DNA of 14,974 bases from Chloroflexota bacterium (GCA_023380675.1 JAMCRS010000112.1:1-14974); one strand, 5' to 3'; counted from the stretch's first letter, positions 1 through 8,566 are shown. Numbers and translations are program-made. Notes: a model not told the origin generated them from the letters alone.

Positions 1-175
1 GAAAGTGTTTCTCGCGGTGTCGGCCCAGAACCCGCAAGCACGCGGTGACGGTGCGTTGATGGGGTGCGAGGATCGCACCCATGAAGAGGACCAGGGCATA
101 CTTCCAGATGCGTTTGGAAAAGTGCGGCGCAAAAAGCGAAATCAGTGTAGAATAGCTATTGGGCAGGGTGAGCAT
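1..175 (-). CDS. DDE-superfamily transposase (IS701/IS4-like), N-terminal fragment cut by window edge
   Basis: Reading the minus strand from the ATG at 175-173 gives an open frame of 58 codons to the window edge. It begins MLTLPNSYSTLISLFAPHFS and contains RIWKYALVLFMGAILAP and RTVTACLRVLGRHREKHF. The pattern LFAPxFSxRxWxxAxVLxxGAILAPxxRTVTAxLRVxG is one I recall from the N-terminus of DDE_5-type transposases (IS701-like or related IS4-group); this is recognition from memory, not a search. The catalytic DDE residues lie outside the window. A Shine-Dalgarno-like AGAGG sits 7 nt before the ATG. The element's end must lie between the ATG and the stop of the neighbouring displaced Rhs tip at 232, so the insertion sits immediately behind that tip, where a cognate immunity gene would be expected. 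The subfamily is uncertain; that it is a transposase start is fairly secure. Confidence 0.72.
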   Translation of the reverse strand, partial: MLTLPNSYSTLISLFAPHFSKRIWKYALVLFMGAILAPHQRTVTACLRVLGRHREKHF

Positions 176-219
176 GAACCATCCTCTTGGCAGAGAAATG
201 GTTTATAGCTTACCCTGCC
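162..219 (-). promoter_or_regulatory. Imperfect hairpin enclosing the transposase start codon
   Basis: On the minus strand GGCAGGGTAAGC (219-208) pairs with GCTCACCCTGCC (173-162) with one mismatch, and inside it AACCAT (203-198) pairs with ATGGTT (182-177). The transposase ATG (175-173) lies in the outer stem and its internal bulge, while the AGAGG is in the apical loop. Several insertion sequences (IS10 and IS50 are the classic cases) use such a fold to block translation of transcripts that read in from flanking genes. Here the rhs-side genes point into the element, so such read-through is plausible. The pairing is seen; the function is inferred. Confidence 0.45.
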
Positions 220-231
220 TTCTCTGTTCTT

Positions 232-1059
232 TCAAATGGATAAAGTCCAGCTAAGGGGATCGTAGCCTCCGTAATCCGGAGCCGTATTTGAAGCAGATTG
301 ACTTGAGTCAGAATCTTTATCCGACTTTGAGCCATCGCCATTTCCTTCGCCTCCACCTGGAGCCTGCGACTTCTTCTGCTCCAGTACTTCACTAGTCGCT
401 GGAGCCGCCCCAGGTTCGGAGGAATCAAGCCCCTCCTCGGCATGCACGCATATTTGGCTTTGATAACATAGAGCCTCGCCAGCTTGAGCACCGTAGGCCA
501 GGACAACTGTACCTACTGCTGCCCAGCACTCCTTGCCGCGGCACGGCGGGATTTTTGGCGTCTTCGGCACTACTTCGCCTAATGGCTGTGACGTGACGTA
601 GACTGGCTGGTTGTCGGCCGGGGGACGCAGTTGCGGCTTCTTGTTCTTGCGCGGGTGCTTCGACATTTCATCCATGCCTGCTGCAATAGAGCCGCCAATA
701 CGATTACACGCGTCCATGAGCTTCGCCCTGTTCTCTGCGGCATTTGGGCCGTAAACATACGTCGGACCCACGTACGCGTAGTAGACAACGGCCCCGACCA
801 GTACGGCGTCAAACACCGGATTTGCGAAGACCAGTGCGATCGCCGGGGCAAAGTGTCCCGTCGGATCCGTGTTCCGCACCGGGTTGTTGCGGACGTAGCT
901 GTAGCGGTTGAGCGACTGCGGGTCGTACAGGTCCGGGATGACCGTGTCTGGTTGGATGAACCGGCCGATGGACGCGTCGTAATAGCGCGCGCCACAGCAT
1001 ATCAACGCGGAGGCGATGCAGTCGCGACTCGCTGATAACGCCTCATTGAGGTCCGCCAA
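232..1059 (-). pseudogene. Displaced (orphan) Rhs C-terminal tip with a short piece of Rhs core
   Basis: The open frame carries the end of an Rhs core, GARYYDASIGRFIQPDT followed by SLNRYSYVRNNP and DPTGH, then 206 residues of unrelated tip. There is no signal peptide, no YD-repeat body and no convincing start: the first possible codon is a TTG at 1059 without a ribosome site, and an in-frame stop lies at 1075-1077. Upstream of GARYYD the frame still resembles the core but is decayed (ALICC where the intact gene has GLMYY). The tip starts with a hydrophobic stretch (about 28 residues), has a basic Lys/Arg/Pro segment, several cysteines in its middle and a Gly/Ser/Asp-rich tail before YDPLSWTLSI. 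I recognise no toxin family. It is best read as a silent tip cassette for the intact rhs gene, or a relic of a second rhs gene; the insertion element lies just beyond its end. Confidence 0.72.
853..984 (-). repeat. Rhs core/tip-junction direct repeat, copy A
   Basis: Matches copy B at 3133-3264 (offset 2280 bp, same strand). The first 89 bp (853-941) are identical and the remaining 43 bp have seven differences. It encodes the end of the Rhs core from ARYYD to DPTGH. Identity stops abruptly on the tip side, at the codon after the His of DPTGH. On the core side resemblance fades gradually. Confidence 0.95.
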
Positions 1060-1339
1060 TCCGTTTTGGATGAATCACTCTGATCTAGACCCTTGGCCGT
1101 CGGCCGGGCCTCCCGCGCCCAAGTTATACAAAGCGCTAGTCTCGCACTGGAAAGGTGAATCTAAAGCTGCGCCGGCTATAGGATCTTGCCAAAAGACACG
1201 CGATGCAACCGCGGCCAGTGTGCTCGGGTGACGACACCGTCGAACCGGCCCAGTCGCTCGAATGTTTGCGCTAACGCGCCCGCCACTCCACCGCAGTCTA
1301 CGTAGGCACGGGTGGGGCACCTCGCACCGCCAAAACTTC
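1060..1339. other. Intergenic stretch with no recognisable gene
   Basis: Between the decayed start of the displaced Rhs tip and the end of the membrane-protein gene I see no frame with protein-like composition, no ribosome site and no RNA fold that I can name. It may be degraded rhs DNA or the remains of a lost gene. Overlapping open frames on both strands have shadow-like composition. Confidence 0.5.
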
Positions 1340-2338
1340 TCAAGGAGCAGGCTCCTCGGCCTGACGCGAGCGACTACGCTCAACGGCTCGGAACAGCATG
1401 GCCGCAAAGGGCAGGGGCAACCATAGCACCACAATCCCCAAAGCGGCCTGACACCACTGAAACACTGAGTAAGGCCACACATTCGTCCCTACGGCAAAAC
1501 CCGGAGCGACGTTGATCACGGCCAAAGTGATGAGCGATGGCACCAGCAGCCACACCAGTTGCGCTTTTCGCGTCTCTGAGCGCAACAGCCCGATTGGGAT
1601 CATCACCAAGAAGACAAGAATAGAGGCATATTCCAAAACCATTGGGTTGATGAGCAGTTCGAAAATGCGTAGTTGATAGGTGGGCGGGAGCACTAGACTG
1701 TACAAGGTGTCCAGTCGCGGGGTCACGGACAAGTCAACCCAGAGCGGTTCGCATGCGGCAACAAAAAGGCCGGCCGCCAATCCGTGCCTTTGGGCAAGCA
1801 TACTTCCGAGGGCAATCAGTGCCATGAACGCGGCCCATAGGAAATAAGTGAAAAAAGTCGTCCCCTCGTTGAGCGAACCGAGAGATAAGTTCAATATGGC
1901 CAAGAGAAGAGCTAGCAGCCCGGCGAGTCCCCATCCCAATAGCGGCACGGGCAGCCTGAGGCACTTATAGACCCAAAAGGGAAACAGACCGACACCCCAA
2001 ATTATCCCGCCGATAAAGACCATAGACATCGCTAACTCGAACCAGAGTGGATTGAGTGCATGTACCCGCCCGGCCTCAAACGTCTGGTTCACAAACTCGA
2101 AGTACTCCCACGACAGGGCACCGAGTAGCGGCAAGCACCAAAGGGCCACTCCGCGCTCTGACCGCCAACTCAGCCAAAGCAAAGTCGCTGCGCCGGCCAC
2201 AGTCGCGGCGACACCGACAAATAAGATCGGAACGTCTACCGGTTCGTACGGCCGTCGCTGAAGCGCTAGCCAGAGGCCGGGGGTGATTGCCAGCGTCACG
2301 AGCCGCCACGCCATTGGTTTGACAGGCGAATTCTTCAT
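1340..2338 (-). CDS. Polytopic membrane protein of unknown function; candidate Rhs immunity protein
   Basis: A 332-residue protein starting MKNSPVKPMAWRL. The ATG at 2338-2336 is chosen because AGGAGAGG lies about nine bases upstream; a longer frame to 2380 lacks such a site. It is strongly hydrophobic, with roughly nine or ten likely membrane segments, for example LVTLAITPGLWLAL, VPILFVGVAATVAGAATLLW, LGWGLAGLLALLLAIL, ASILVFLVMIPIGLL and AALGIVVLWLPLPFAAMLF. It ends in a charged tail (SRSRQAEEPAP). I recognise no family. The gene begins 92 bp after the Rhs tip stop codon on the same strand, with no terminator visible between them, so co-transcription with rhs is likely. In polymorphic toxin loci that slot usually holds the immunity gene for the tip, and membrane immunity proteins exist for membrane-acting toxins; that role is inference from position only. 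It could equally be an unrelated permease-like protein. Confidence 0.8.
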   Translation of the reverse strand: MKNSPVKPMAWRLVTLAITPGLWLALQRRPYEPVDVPILFVGVAATVAGAATLLWLSWRSERGVALWCLPLLGALSWEYFEFVNQTFEAGRVHALNPLWFELAMSMVFIGGIIWGVGLFPFWVYKCLRLPVPLLGWGLAGLLALLLAILNLSLGSLNEGTTFFTYFLWAAFMALIALGSMLAQRHGLAAGLFVAACEPLWVDLSVTPRLDTLYSLVLPPTYQLRIFELLINPMVLEYASILVFLVMIPIGLLRSETRKAQLVWLLVPSLITLAVINVAPGFAVGTNVWPYSVFQWCQAALGIVVLWLPLPFAAMLFRAVERSRSRQAEEPAP

Positions 2339-2430
2339 TGCCTTGTGCCTCTCCTTTTGCAGCCACACTCCAAGAGACAATGCTATTCATCGACGAGACG
2401 CGAGCGCAGGGCCGCGGTTCCGGCCAGCTG

Positions 2431-5400
2431 CTATTTGCCCGAGTGACTGGTGTACCAGCCATAACCATACTCTGCCCAAAAGTATCTCTGCACGGGGTTA
2501 TTGTTGTACACGTAGTACGAGCTCTTAAGTACGCCCCTGGTATTCCAAGTGAGGATGACGTCCTTCGTCTGGTCGATAGTCTCACCTGCCGACGCCCCCC
2601 AAATTCCCTGACCTACGTAGTTTATGTCGGACTGTTTACCGCATGTTCTTGCAACACACACAGTACGATCGATGCCTTGATTCGAAGTGTTCGCGAGCGG
2701 GGTATCGTAGCCCCAACGGCCGGCGAGAGCGTTCTGCACCATGCTGACGGTCCACAGACCCTCCCACTTGGGTTTGGGATTGTTTGTCACGTCGGCAGCA
2801 ATCGCCTTCAGCAACTCTTCCCACTCGTCATCTGAGAATGTCTGCCCGTCGGTCAACACCTTGTACTTCCCCTCGCGAAAGCACTCCGCGAGGCTCTGCT
2901 TGCACATCCGCGTGTCGCCGGCCTGCTGCAAGCCAAGCGCGTCATAAGACTCCTTCCCGCCCACCATGCCGGCCAGCCCGTTCAAGTCGCTCACGTGGAC
3001 GTGGTCAACGATGCTGCCGCCCCGTTCGTTCCCGCCATCGTCGCCGCTTGGCAGCGCGTCCCAGTCGACCGTCTCCGACGCCCGCTTTGAGCGCATCTCG
3101 GCGTTATAGTACGGGTCGCCCAAGTCCACCCCGTGTCCCGTCGGATCCGTGTTCCGCACCGGGTTGTTGCGGACGTAGCTGTAGCGGTTGAGCGACTGCG
3201 GGTCGTACAGGTCCGGGATGATCGTGTCCGGCTGGACGAACCGGCCGATCGTCGCGTCGTAATACCTTGCGTTATAGTACATCAGCCCGGCGTCGGAGTC
3301 AAAGCGCTGGCCCGTAAACCCGAAATCGGTCGGCACGACGCCGGTCGTCGTGCGAATCGCTCCGAATGCATAGTAGGTCTGCGCGCTCACGGTCGCGCCG
3401 CTCGTCACGCTCGTGCTCCCCAGGTTGTCGCCGTGGAGATAGGTCACCGCATCCCCTTGCTTCATCGCGACGCGAAGCGTGCCAAAGTAATAGTACTTGG
3501 TGGCCGTCGTTCCGGTGACCTCGTAATAGTTGCCCACGTAGAAAGTCGTCGTCGTGCCGCCGGAGCCAACTTCCTTCTTCACCCGGTTGCCGTCGCCGTC
3601 GTACGTGAAGACCGACGTCACGCCGGCGGCCACCACTCGTGTTAATCGATTTTCTTCGTCGTACGTCAATTCGTCCCCGGCGCGACGGATCATATCTCCG
3701 TTGGCATCGTAGTCGAAAGTCCGCGCGCCCACGGCTGTGACCGCGTGCGGCTGGTGTTCGTTATCTCCGTACGTGTACGTGACCGGAGTACTGTCTTCTG
3801 TTCGTTGTATGATGTTTCCCGTGGAGTCATACTGCCACGCGTGCGAATATACCCCCGCAATTGACGCACTGGTCAACCGGTCGAGATCGTCGTAGCCGAA
3901 TGTCGTCACCTCGTTTCGGACCGCGTCCGTGATCTGGGTAATGTTGCCCACGTTGTCGTAATCGTAGCTCAGGTTCTGGATCGCACTCGCACCCCCGGCC
4001 GTCTGCAATTGGGTGAGTCGCCGGTTGAGCGGATTGTAGGCGTAGTTCGTCTGCGTGCCGTCGCCAAAGTCGAGCTCCAATGGCTGGCCGGCGGGGTTGT
4101 AACTCGAGCCGGTAACGTAGCCTCCCAGAGTCGCAACGAGACCTTGGGAATTGTACGTCATCGGCACCGACTCGCCGTCAGGATACGTCATCGAGAGCGG
4201 CCGGTCCATCTCGTCGTACGTCCAGGTGGTGGTGTAAGCCTCGGGCGCACCGTTAATCGACTCGGTCTGGGCCGTCAGCCTTCCCTCGGCGTCGTACTGC
4301 CAGGCGGTCGAGCCCGAGCGGTCGTTCATGCTGGTGCGATGGCCGATTCCGTTATCGCCCTGGTCATACGTATTCGTTACATCGTACGCGCCGGGATCGC
4401 CGGGGCAGTTGGTGCCACTCGATTGATATTTCTTGCCCACGAGGCGATTGAGCGGGTCGTAGTAAAGGCAAGTGCGCTGTCCCATCGCGTCCGTCTGCTG
4501 GATAACATTGCCGGCATGGTCGTAATCGTATGTCCAGTCGCCCATGTCGGCATCGCTCGAAGCCGTCTTGCGGCCAAGTTGGTCGTATTCGTAACCCATG
4601 CCCGCGCCTCCGCTGTCGACAACGAACCGCAGGTTGTCCATTACGTCGTAACCATACGTGGTCGACAGCGTCGCACTGTCGTGGTATTCATTAACGGCGA
4701 CGGTGCGCCCAAACTTGTCACTGACCGTGTCCTTGCGATGCCCGTTGGCGTCGGTGAAAGTCGTCGTCAACTGGTTGTACGCAGTTGTTGATGAGGTGCC
4801 GTCGGCGTAGAGGGTCGCCACCGGACGTCCGAGGGCGTCGTATTGGTACGCGGTCGCCGGCCGCCGCCAGTCGGCCGGGACGTAGGTCCCGCCCTGGAAA
4901 CTCGGCGTTGGCGTCGGGGTGGGCGCCGCGCCACCCGCGCCCCCATACAGCTCCGGCACGAGCGCATGATAGAGGTAGGCCGTCTGGCCGGATGCCACAG
5001 CCGGGTCGTAGGGGTCCGAGACGCGCTGCACCCGTCCCATGGGGTCGTAAGCCGTGTTCGCCAGTATGATCGAGCCATCCGCCCCTTGGGCTTGCTGTTG
5101 AATCACGCGGCCCAAGCCGTCGTAGAACCACCACGCGGTCTGGTAGTACGTGTCGCGTCGAATGGGACCTAACGTACCTACCGCAACGCGAAGAACATCC
5201 ACCCGAACCAGAGAGCGCGGGCTGCCCAAACTGTAGGAGTACTCAACGTTGTTTGCGTAGGTCTGATCCAGAGGCCGCGTGATAGAGGTTGGCCGACCAA
5301 AATCGTCATGAGTGAAGGCCGTGACGGCGTCGTTTGGATCCGTGATCGACGCGATGTTCCAATAGTCGGAGTACGCCGTATGCGTCGCCTGGCCAAGAGC

Positions 5401-5520
5401 GTTCGTTACGGCTGTCCGGTACGCCGCCAGTACCCCGTCGTATTGATAACTCGTCGTATTGTTGTTCCCGTCCTTGGTACTGGTCAAGTTACCATTGGCT
5501 GGATCGTACTCGTTAACGGT
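2431..5520 (-). pseudogene. Rhs/YD-repeat protein, C-terminal half after an in-frame amber codon: repeats, core domain and toxin-like tip
   Basis: This frame continues directly, in the same phase, from the N-terminal half after the TAG at 5523-5521, reading TVNEYDPANGNLTSTKDGNN. It encodes the YD-repeat shell (YGYDVMDNLRF, YEYDQLGRKTASSD, YDYDHAGNVIQQTD, WQYDAEGRLTAQTE). The Rhs core-associated domain follows at about residues 1728-1792 of the joined protein (FTGQRFDSDAGLMYYNARYY to DPTGH), then a 233-residue variable tip. The tip has a soluble, acidic first half with four cysteines in all and an aromatic-rich end (INYVGQGIWGASAG, YYVYNNNPVQRYFWAEYGYG). The pattern NY...G...W...GYGW resembles ends of other Rhs tips I remember, but I cannot name an activity. 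No ATG or ribosome site opens this half; the first possible start is a TTG at 5487 without one. Unless the amber is read through, it is probably not made. Confidence 0.85.
3133..3264 (-). repeat. Rhs core/tip-junction direct repeat, copy B
   Basis: The partner of copy A at 853-984, inside the intact rhs gene. It codes for the last part of the core-associated domain and ends at DPTGH. Recombination between the copies would join the rhs core in frame to the displaced tip. It would delete 2280 bp containing the present tip and the membrane-protein gene. Confidence 0.95.
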
Positions 5521-5523
5521 CTA
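5521..5523 (-). other. In-frame amber (TAG) splitting the rhs gene
   Basis: On the minus strand the reading is GGC ACC ACC TTT TTC TCT, then TAG, then ACC GTT AAC GAG TAC GAT, with no change of phase. The downstream residues TVNEYD are typical Rhs repeat sequence. TAG also ends the lipoprotein gene at 11255-11257 and the PD40 gene at 13459-13461, so a genome-wide reassignment of TAG is not supported. Confidence 0.9.
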
Positions 5524-8508
5524 AGAGAAAAAGGTGGTGCCGTCGGCGGTCACGTCGACCTTGGTGAGGTCCCCCTTCGACGGCGGATCGCTATAGTTCG
5601 GGTGGCCGTCGTAGAAATAGCGAGTCTCGGACAGCTTGCCGTTCGGCGTCGCGTCGAAAACCTCCTTGAGCCCTACGCGATTTACGATCCAGACGATCGA
5701 GTTATTGTTGGGATAGAAGGTTTGCGTCGTCCGCCGGAACAACGAGTTGCCAGCGTCCAGGTACTCGTCGGTCTCGCTCAGGTTGCCGTAGGCGTCGTAC
5801 GCGTAACTCTCCTGGGTCGTCGTCGGCGTCGTCTGCCCATCGTAGACCTTTTTGACCGCCGAGCTGAGTGCCACGAATTCGGACAGGGTCCCGGTCGTCG
5901 TAGGACCGGTCTGGCCGCTCAGGTTCGCGTGGCTGCAACTGTCGATCGCCTGCGTTGACGACCAGTCGACGACCGATATACACCGGGTGTAATAAGCATT
6001 ATTCACCTCGGTGTACTTGCCGCCACTGCTGCTGAGCTGAGTGACCGTCAAGGCGCGGCCGGCTGTGATATCGTCCTGGGGAAAATAGTAATGCGTGACG
6101 GCCCCAGTCGGGTCGGTCGCCACCACTTCCGAGTGACCGCGGAATTGCGTACTCACGTCGTAGCGCGGGTGACCTCCCCAGTGCGCGGTCCCCGCGGCGG
6201 CTGAATGCTCCGGATCGTTGACCGCGGCCCCGACGTAGGAATACGTGAACGGCGCAGAGCTTCCGCTGCCGTCACTTACGTTTTTGCTTGCGACGCGATG
6301 GACCACGACCGACGCTGCGAGCGGCTGGCCTACCGTAACCGGGTCGTAGGTGTAGAATACCGCCCCGCCGATCCCGTTGCTCGCCTGGGAAAGAACATTG
6401 TCCGCATTGTAGCTAATCGAGTATGCCGGAAGTGCCGGGGCGTCTTGGCCGTGTATGCCAAAGTGCTCAATCGTCTTCAGGGTCAAGCGTCCATACGAGC
6501 CGCTGCCGGCCCCGAAATAGTTCAATAGACCAGGAAACGTCGTATAGTCCTGCGTAAGCACATAACGACGGAGCAAGAGCATATCTCCGCCGGTGAAACC
6601 CCGGCTCGAAACGTCTACTTGATGCAGCCGCGACATCGCGTACGGCGCGCGCCCGCATTGCCACTCCGGCCAGATCAACTGATAGTCCGTTCGAGGCTGA
6701 TAGCTGAAAGAGATCTCGGTGCTGCCGCCGTTGTAGGAGATCGTCTGGGGATAGACGGACATATCCACGGTATACACGGGCGAATCGATGCAGTTGAGCG
6801 TCTCCCTCTCGTGCATGTACGTATACGCGATCTGATTGCCATGCACGTCGGTCACGTTCTCGAGCCACCACATATACGTCTCTGTTTTGCTTCTATGCGG
6901 CGTAGCCGTGCCGTCAGTACGCGCCCAAACCGCCTTGCTGCCCGCAGACGTTCCGTAACGGTACTGCGTGCCGTCGTTGGTGATCACGAGCCAGGAATCG
7001 CTTGAAGCGTCGTGAGTGATATGCCAGTACTGCTCGGACGACGTATGGAATGTGCCGTCCGCGCTAACGTACAGATCATATCCGACCCCGTTGGTTACGA
7101 GCGTATAAACGTCGTCGGTCGAATCGTACGAATCGCGCGAGTCGCGCGCGATGTAGCTCTCACTCATCGACCAGCCGGTCCCAACCGGCGACGCCTGCGA
7201 AGAGTCCTTCATATAGTCCACACTCAGACTCGAGTACGAAAGCGAAAGCGTGGGCGCCAGGCCTCCTCTGCCGGGCGGTATCTCGAAAGAATAGCTGGCG
7301 GAGGCCGAGCCGGTGAAAGTGTCGACTTGAAAGTCGGTCAGCGTTGGTAGGTAGTTCTGGACGTCCGGCGCGGTCCCGAGTCCGTAGTCGGTAAAATGGG
7401 TTGTTTCCGCGGTCACCGTGTGCCGCACGATGTCTACGCGGCTGGCCACGGGCATCCATTGCTCGGCCTTTACGTCCCAGTAGACGATGGTCAGGTCTCG
7501 TTCCTTCCACGTCCCGAGCTTGGCCGGATCGTAGCGTACCGTGAGTCGGATGGATTTTTGAAATTGCTTGACCTCTTGCTGCAGCTTCGCACGGTCGAAG
7601 GCGCGGATCGAGAACATGTTGATCACCCGGTCGTGCCGTCGATCCAGCTTGGCAAAGTCGGTCGTGGGACGGTCGAAGTGGACGCGGAGCCGCCGGCCGA
7701 ATACGCCGGCTGGAAATCGGACTGAGACCCAGCCGTCGGCCAGGTCCAAGACTTGGTCCAGGCTGGTATCGATATCGAAGTAGCCGCCAAACGCCACCGT
7801 GATTGGACCTGTGGAGGTAATGCCCGGCGTCGCGGTCAGTGTGGCAGTGGCCGTAATCGTCGGGGTTGTAGTTACGGTGGGGGAGGCGGTGATCGTGGCC
7901 GTAGTGGTGAGCGTCGGCGAGGCCGCAAGCGTCGCGGTGGCCGTAATCGTAGGCGTGGAGGTGATCGAGCCGGTCGGCGTGGGAGAAGGAGTCGTGGCCA
8001 GCGTCGCCGTTGCCGTGATCGTGGGGCTAGTCGTGACCGCCTTGGTCGGGGCCAACGTAGGGCTCGCGGTTCTGTGAGCGCCGGGTGTTGCCGTAAAGGT
8101 CGGAGGCGGCTGGGGAGTCGCGGTCGGGGTGTCCGCCGGCGGCACCGTCGCGGTTGCGGAGGGCAACTCTGTGGCCGTGTTGGTCGCCGATGGCGGCGGA
8201 GTGTCCGTCGCGGCTGTAGTTTCCGTAGGCGTTGGGGCTGTGTCTGCCGGGGGTTGCTCCTTGGGAACGGCAGTCGCGGTATCGGTAACCGGCTCCGCGG
8301 CCTGGACCGAGAGGGAATCGGCTCGATCGAATGGAGCGCTTGCGCCGGCCCACGAACGATTCTGACTGCTTTGACTAACCTCGTTGGAACTGGGCGCACT
8401 AATGCTGCCGATTGTGTTGTTCGCGTCTGCGCCAGCGGTCGAGCCAATGTTCAGCAAGGAGAAAAGTACGAACAGGATAGCGAATCGTGCTGCCAGGCTG
8501 CGCTTCAT
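5521..8508 (-). CDS. Secreted Rhs/YD-repeat protein, N-terminal half ending at a premature TAG
   Basis: The ATG at 8508-8506 follows a strong AGGGGGG ribosome site and opens a signal peptide (MKRSLAARFAILFVLFSLLN, cleavage probably after STAGA). Residues 74-237 are extremely Thr/Pro/Ala-rich, a likely extended linker or wall-spanning stalk. Residues about 255-378 (VSVRFPAGVFGRRLRVHF to HTVTAETTHFTDYGLG) resemble the ZU5-like beta domain common in large surface proteins. Residues 396-460 (FTGSASASYSFEIPPGRGGL, then GTGWSMSESYI) match the start of SpvB/TcB-type Rhs shells. YD repeats begin towards the end (YAYDAYGNLSETDEY). The frame stops at codon 996, TAG at 5523-5521, after TADGTTFFS, while the coding potential carries on in the same phase for another 1029 codons. 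The intact gene would encode 2025 residues. A single C-to-T change from CAG (Gln) explains the break. The product is exported by its signal peptide, but the truncated form lacks the shell's end and the tip. Confidence 0.85.
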   Translation of the reverse strand: MKRSLAARFAILFVLFSLLNIGSTAGADANNTIGSISAPSSNEVSQSSQNRSWAGASAPFDRADSLSVQAAEPVTDTATAVPKEQPPADTAPTPTETTAATDTPPPSATNTATELPSATATVPPADTPTATPQPPPTFTATPGAHRTASPTLAPTKAVTTSPTITATATLATTPSPTPTGSITSTPTITATATLAASPTLTTTATITASPTVTTTPTITATATLTATPGITSTGPITVAFGGYFDIDTSLDQVLDLADGWVSVRFPAGVFGRRLRVHFDRPTTDFAKLDRRHDRVINMFSIRAFDRAKLQQEVKQFQKSIRLTVRYDPAKLGTWKERDLTIVYWDVKAEQWMPVASRVDIVRHTVTAETTHFTDYGLGTAPDVQNYLPTLTDFQVDTFTGSASASYSFEIPPGRGGLAPTLSLSYSSLSVDYMKDSSQASPVGTGWSMSESYIARDSRDSYDSTDDVYTLVTNGVGYDLYVSADGTFHTSSEQYWHITHDASSDSWLVITNDGTQYRYGTSAGSKAVWARTDGTATPHRSKTETYMWWLENVTDVHGNQIAYTYMHERETLNCIDSPVYTVDMSVYPQTISYNGGSTEISFSYQPRTDYQLIWPEWQCGRAPYAMSRLHQVDVSSRGFTGGDMLLLRRYVLTQDYTTFPGLLNYFGAGSGSYGRLTLKTIEHFGIHGQDAPALPAYSISYNADNVLSQASNGIGGAVFYTYDPVTVGQPLAASVVVHRVASKNVSDGSGSSAPFTYSYVGAAVNDPEHSAAAGTAHWGGHPRYDVSTQFRGHSEVVATDPTGAVTHYYFPQDDITAGRALTVTQLSSSGGKYTEVNNAYYTRCISVVDWSSTQAIDSCSHANLSGQTGPTTTGTLSEFVALSSAVKKVYDGQTTPTTTQESYAYDAYGNLSETDEYLDAGNSLFRRTTQTFYPNNNSIVWIVNRVGLKEVFDATPNGKLSETRYFYDGHPNYSDPPSKGDLTKVDVTADGTTFFS
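7800..8288 (-). repeat. Degenerate Thr/Pro-rich coding repeats in rhs
   Basis: Codes for residues 74 to about 236 of the Rhs protein. The unit TITATATL recurs at residues 163, 187 and 217 among TPTPT- and PPADT-like runs. The DNA is correspondingly repetitive (variants of GTGGCCGTAATCGT on the plus strand), so length change by slippage or misassembly is possible here. The plus strand is open through this stretch only because of its composition. Confidence 0.8.
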
Positions 8509-8566
8509 TGACCCCCCTGAGATGGGTAGAATTGCGGAAACGTCGATTCCGGTAACGCCGGCCGGC

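Noticed and set aside
1075..1482. A 135-codon minus-strand open frame between the membrane protein and the displaced tip
   Set aside because: It overlaps the end of the membrane protein in another frame, has no ribosome site, and its composition is not protein-like.
4009..4791. A 260-codon plus-strand open frame inside rhs
   Set aside because: It is the antisense of YD repeats, with Val/Arg-rich shadow composition and no initiation signals.
5521..5523. Reassignment of TAG as a sense codon
   Set aside because: TAG ends the lipoprotein gene and the PD40 gene in this window at natural protein ends.
7753..8511. A 252-codon open frame on the plus strand opposite the Rhs stalk
   Set aside because: It is a Gly/Arg-rich by-product of the antisense of Thr/Pro-rich codons, with no ribosome site and no protein-like pattern.
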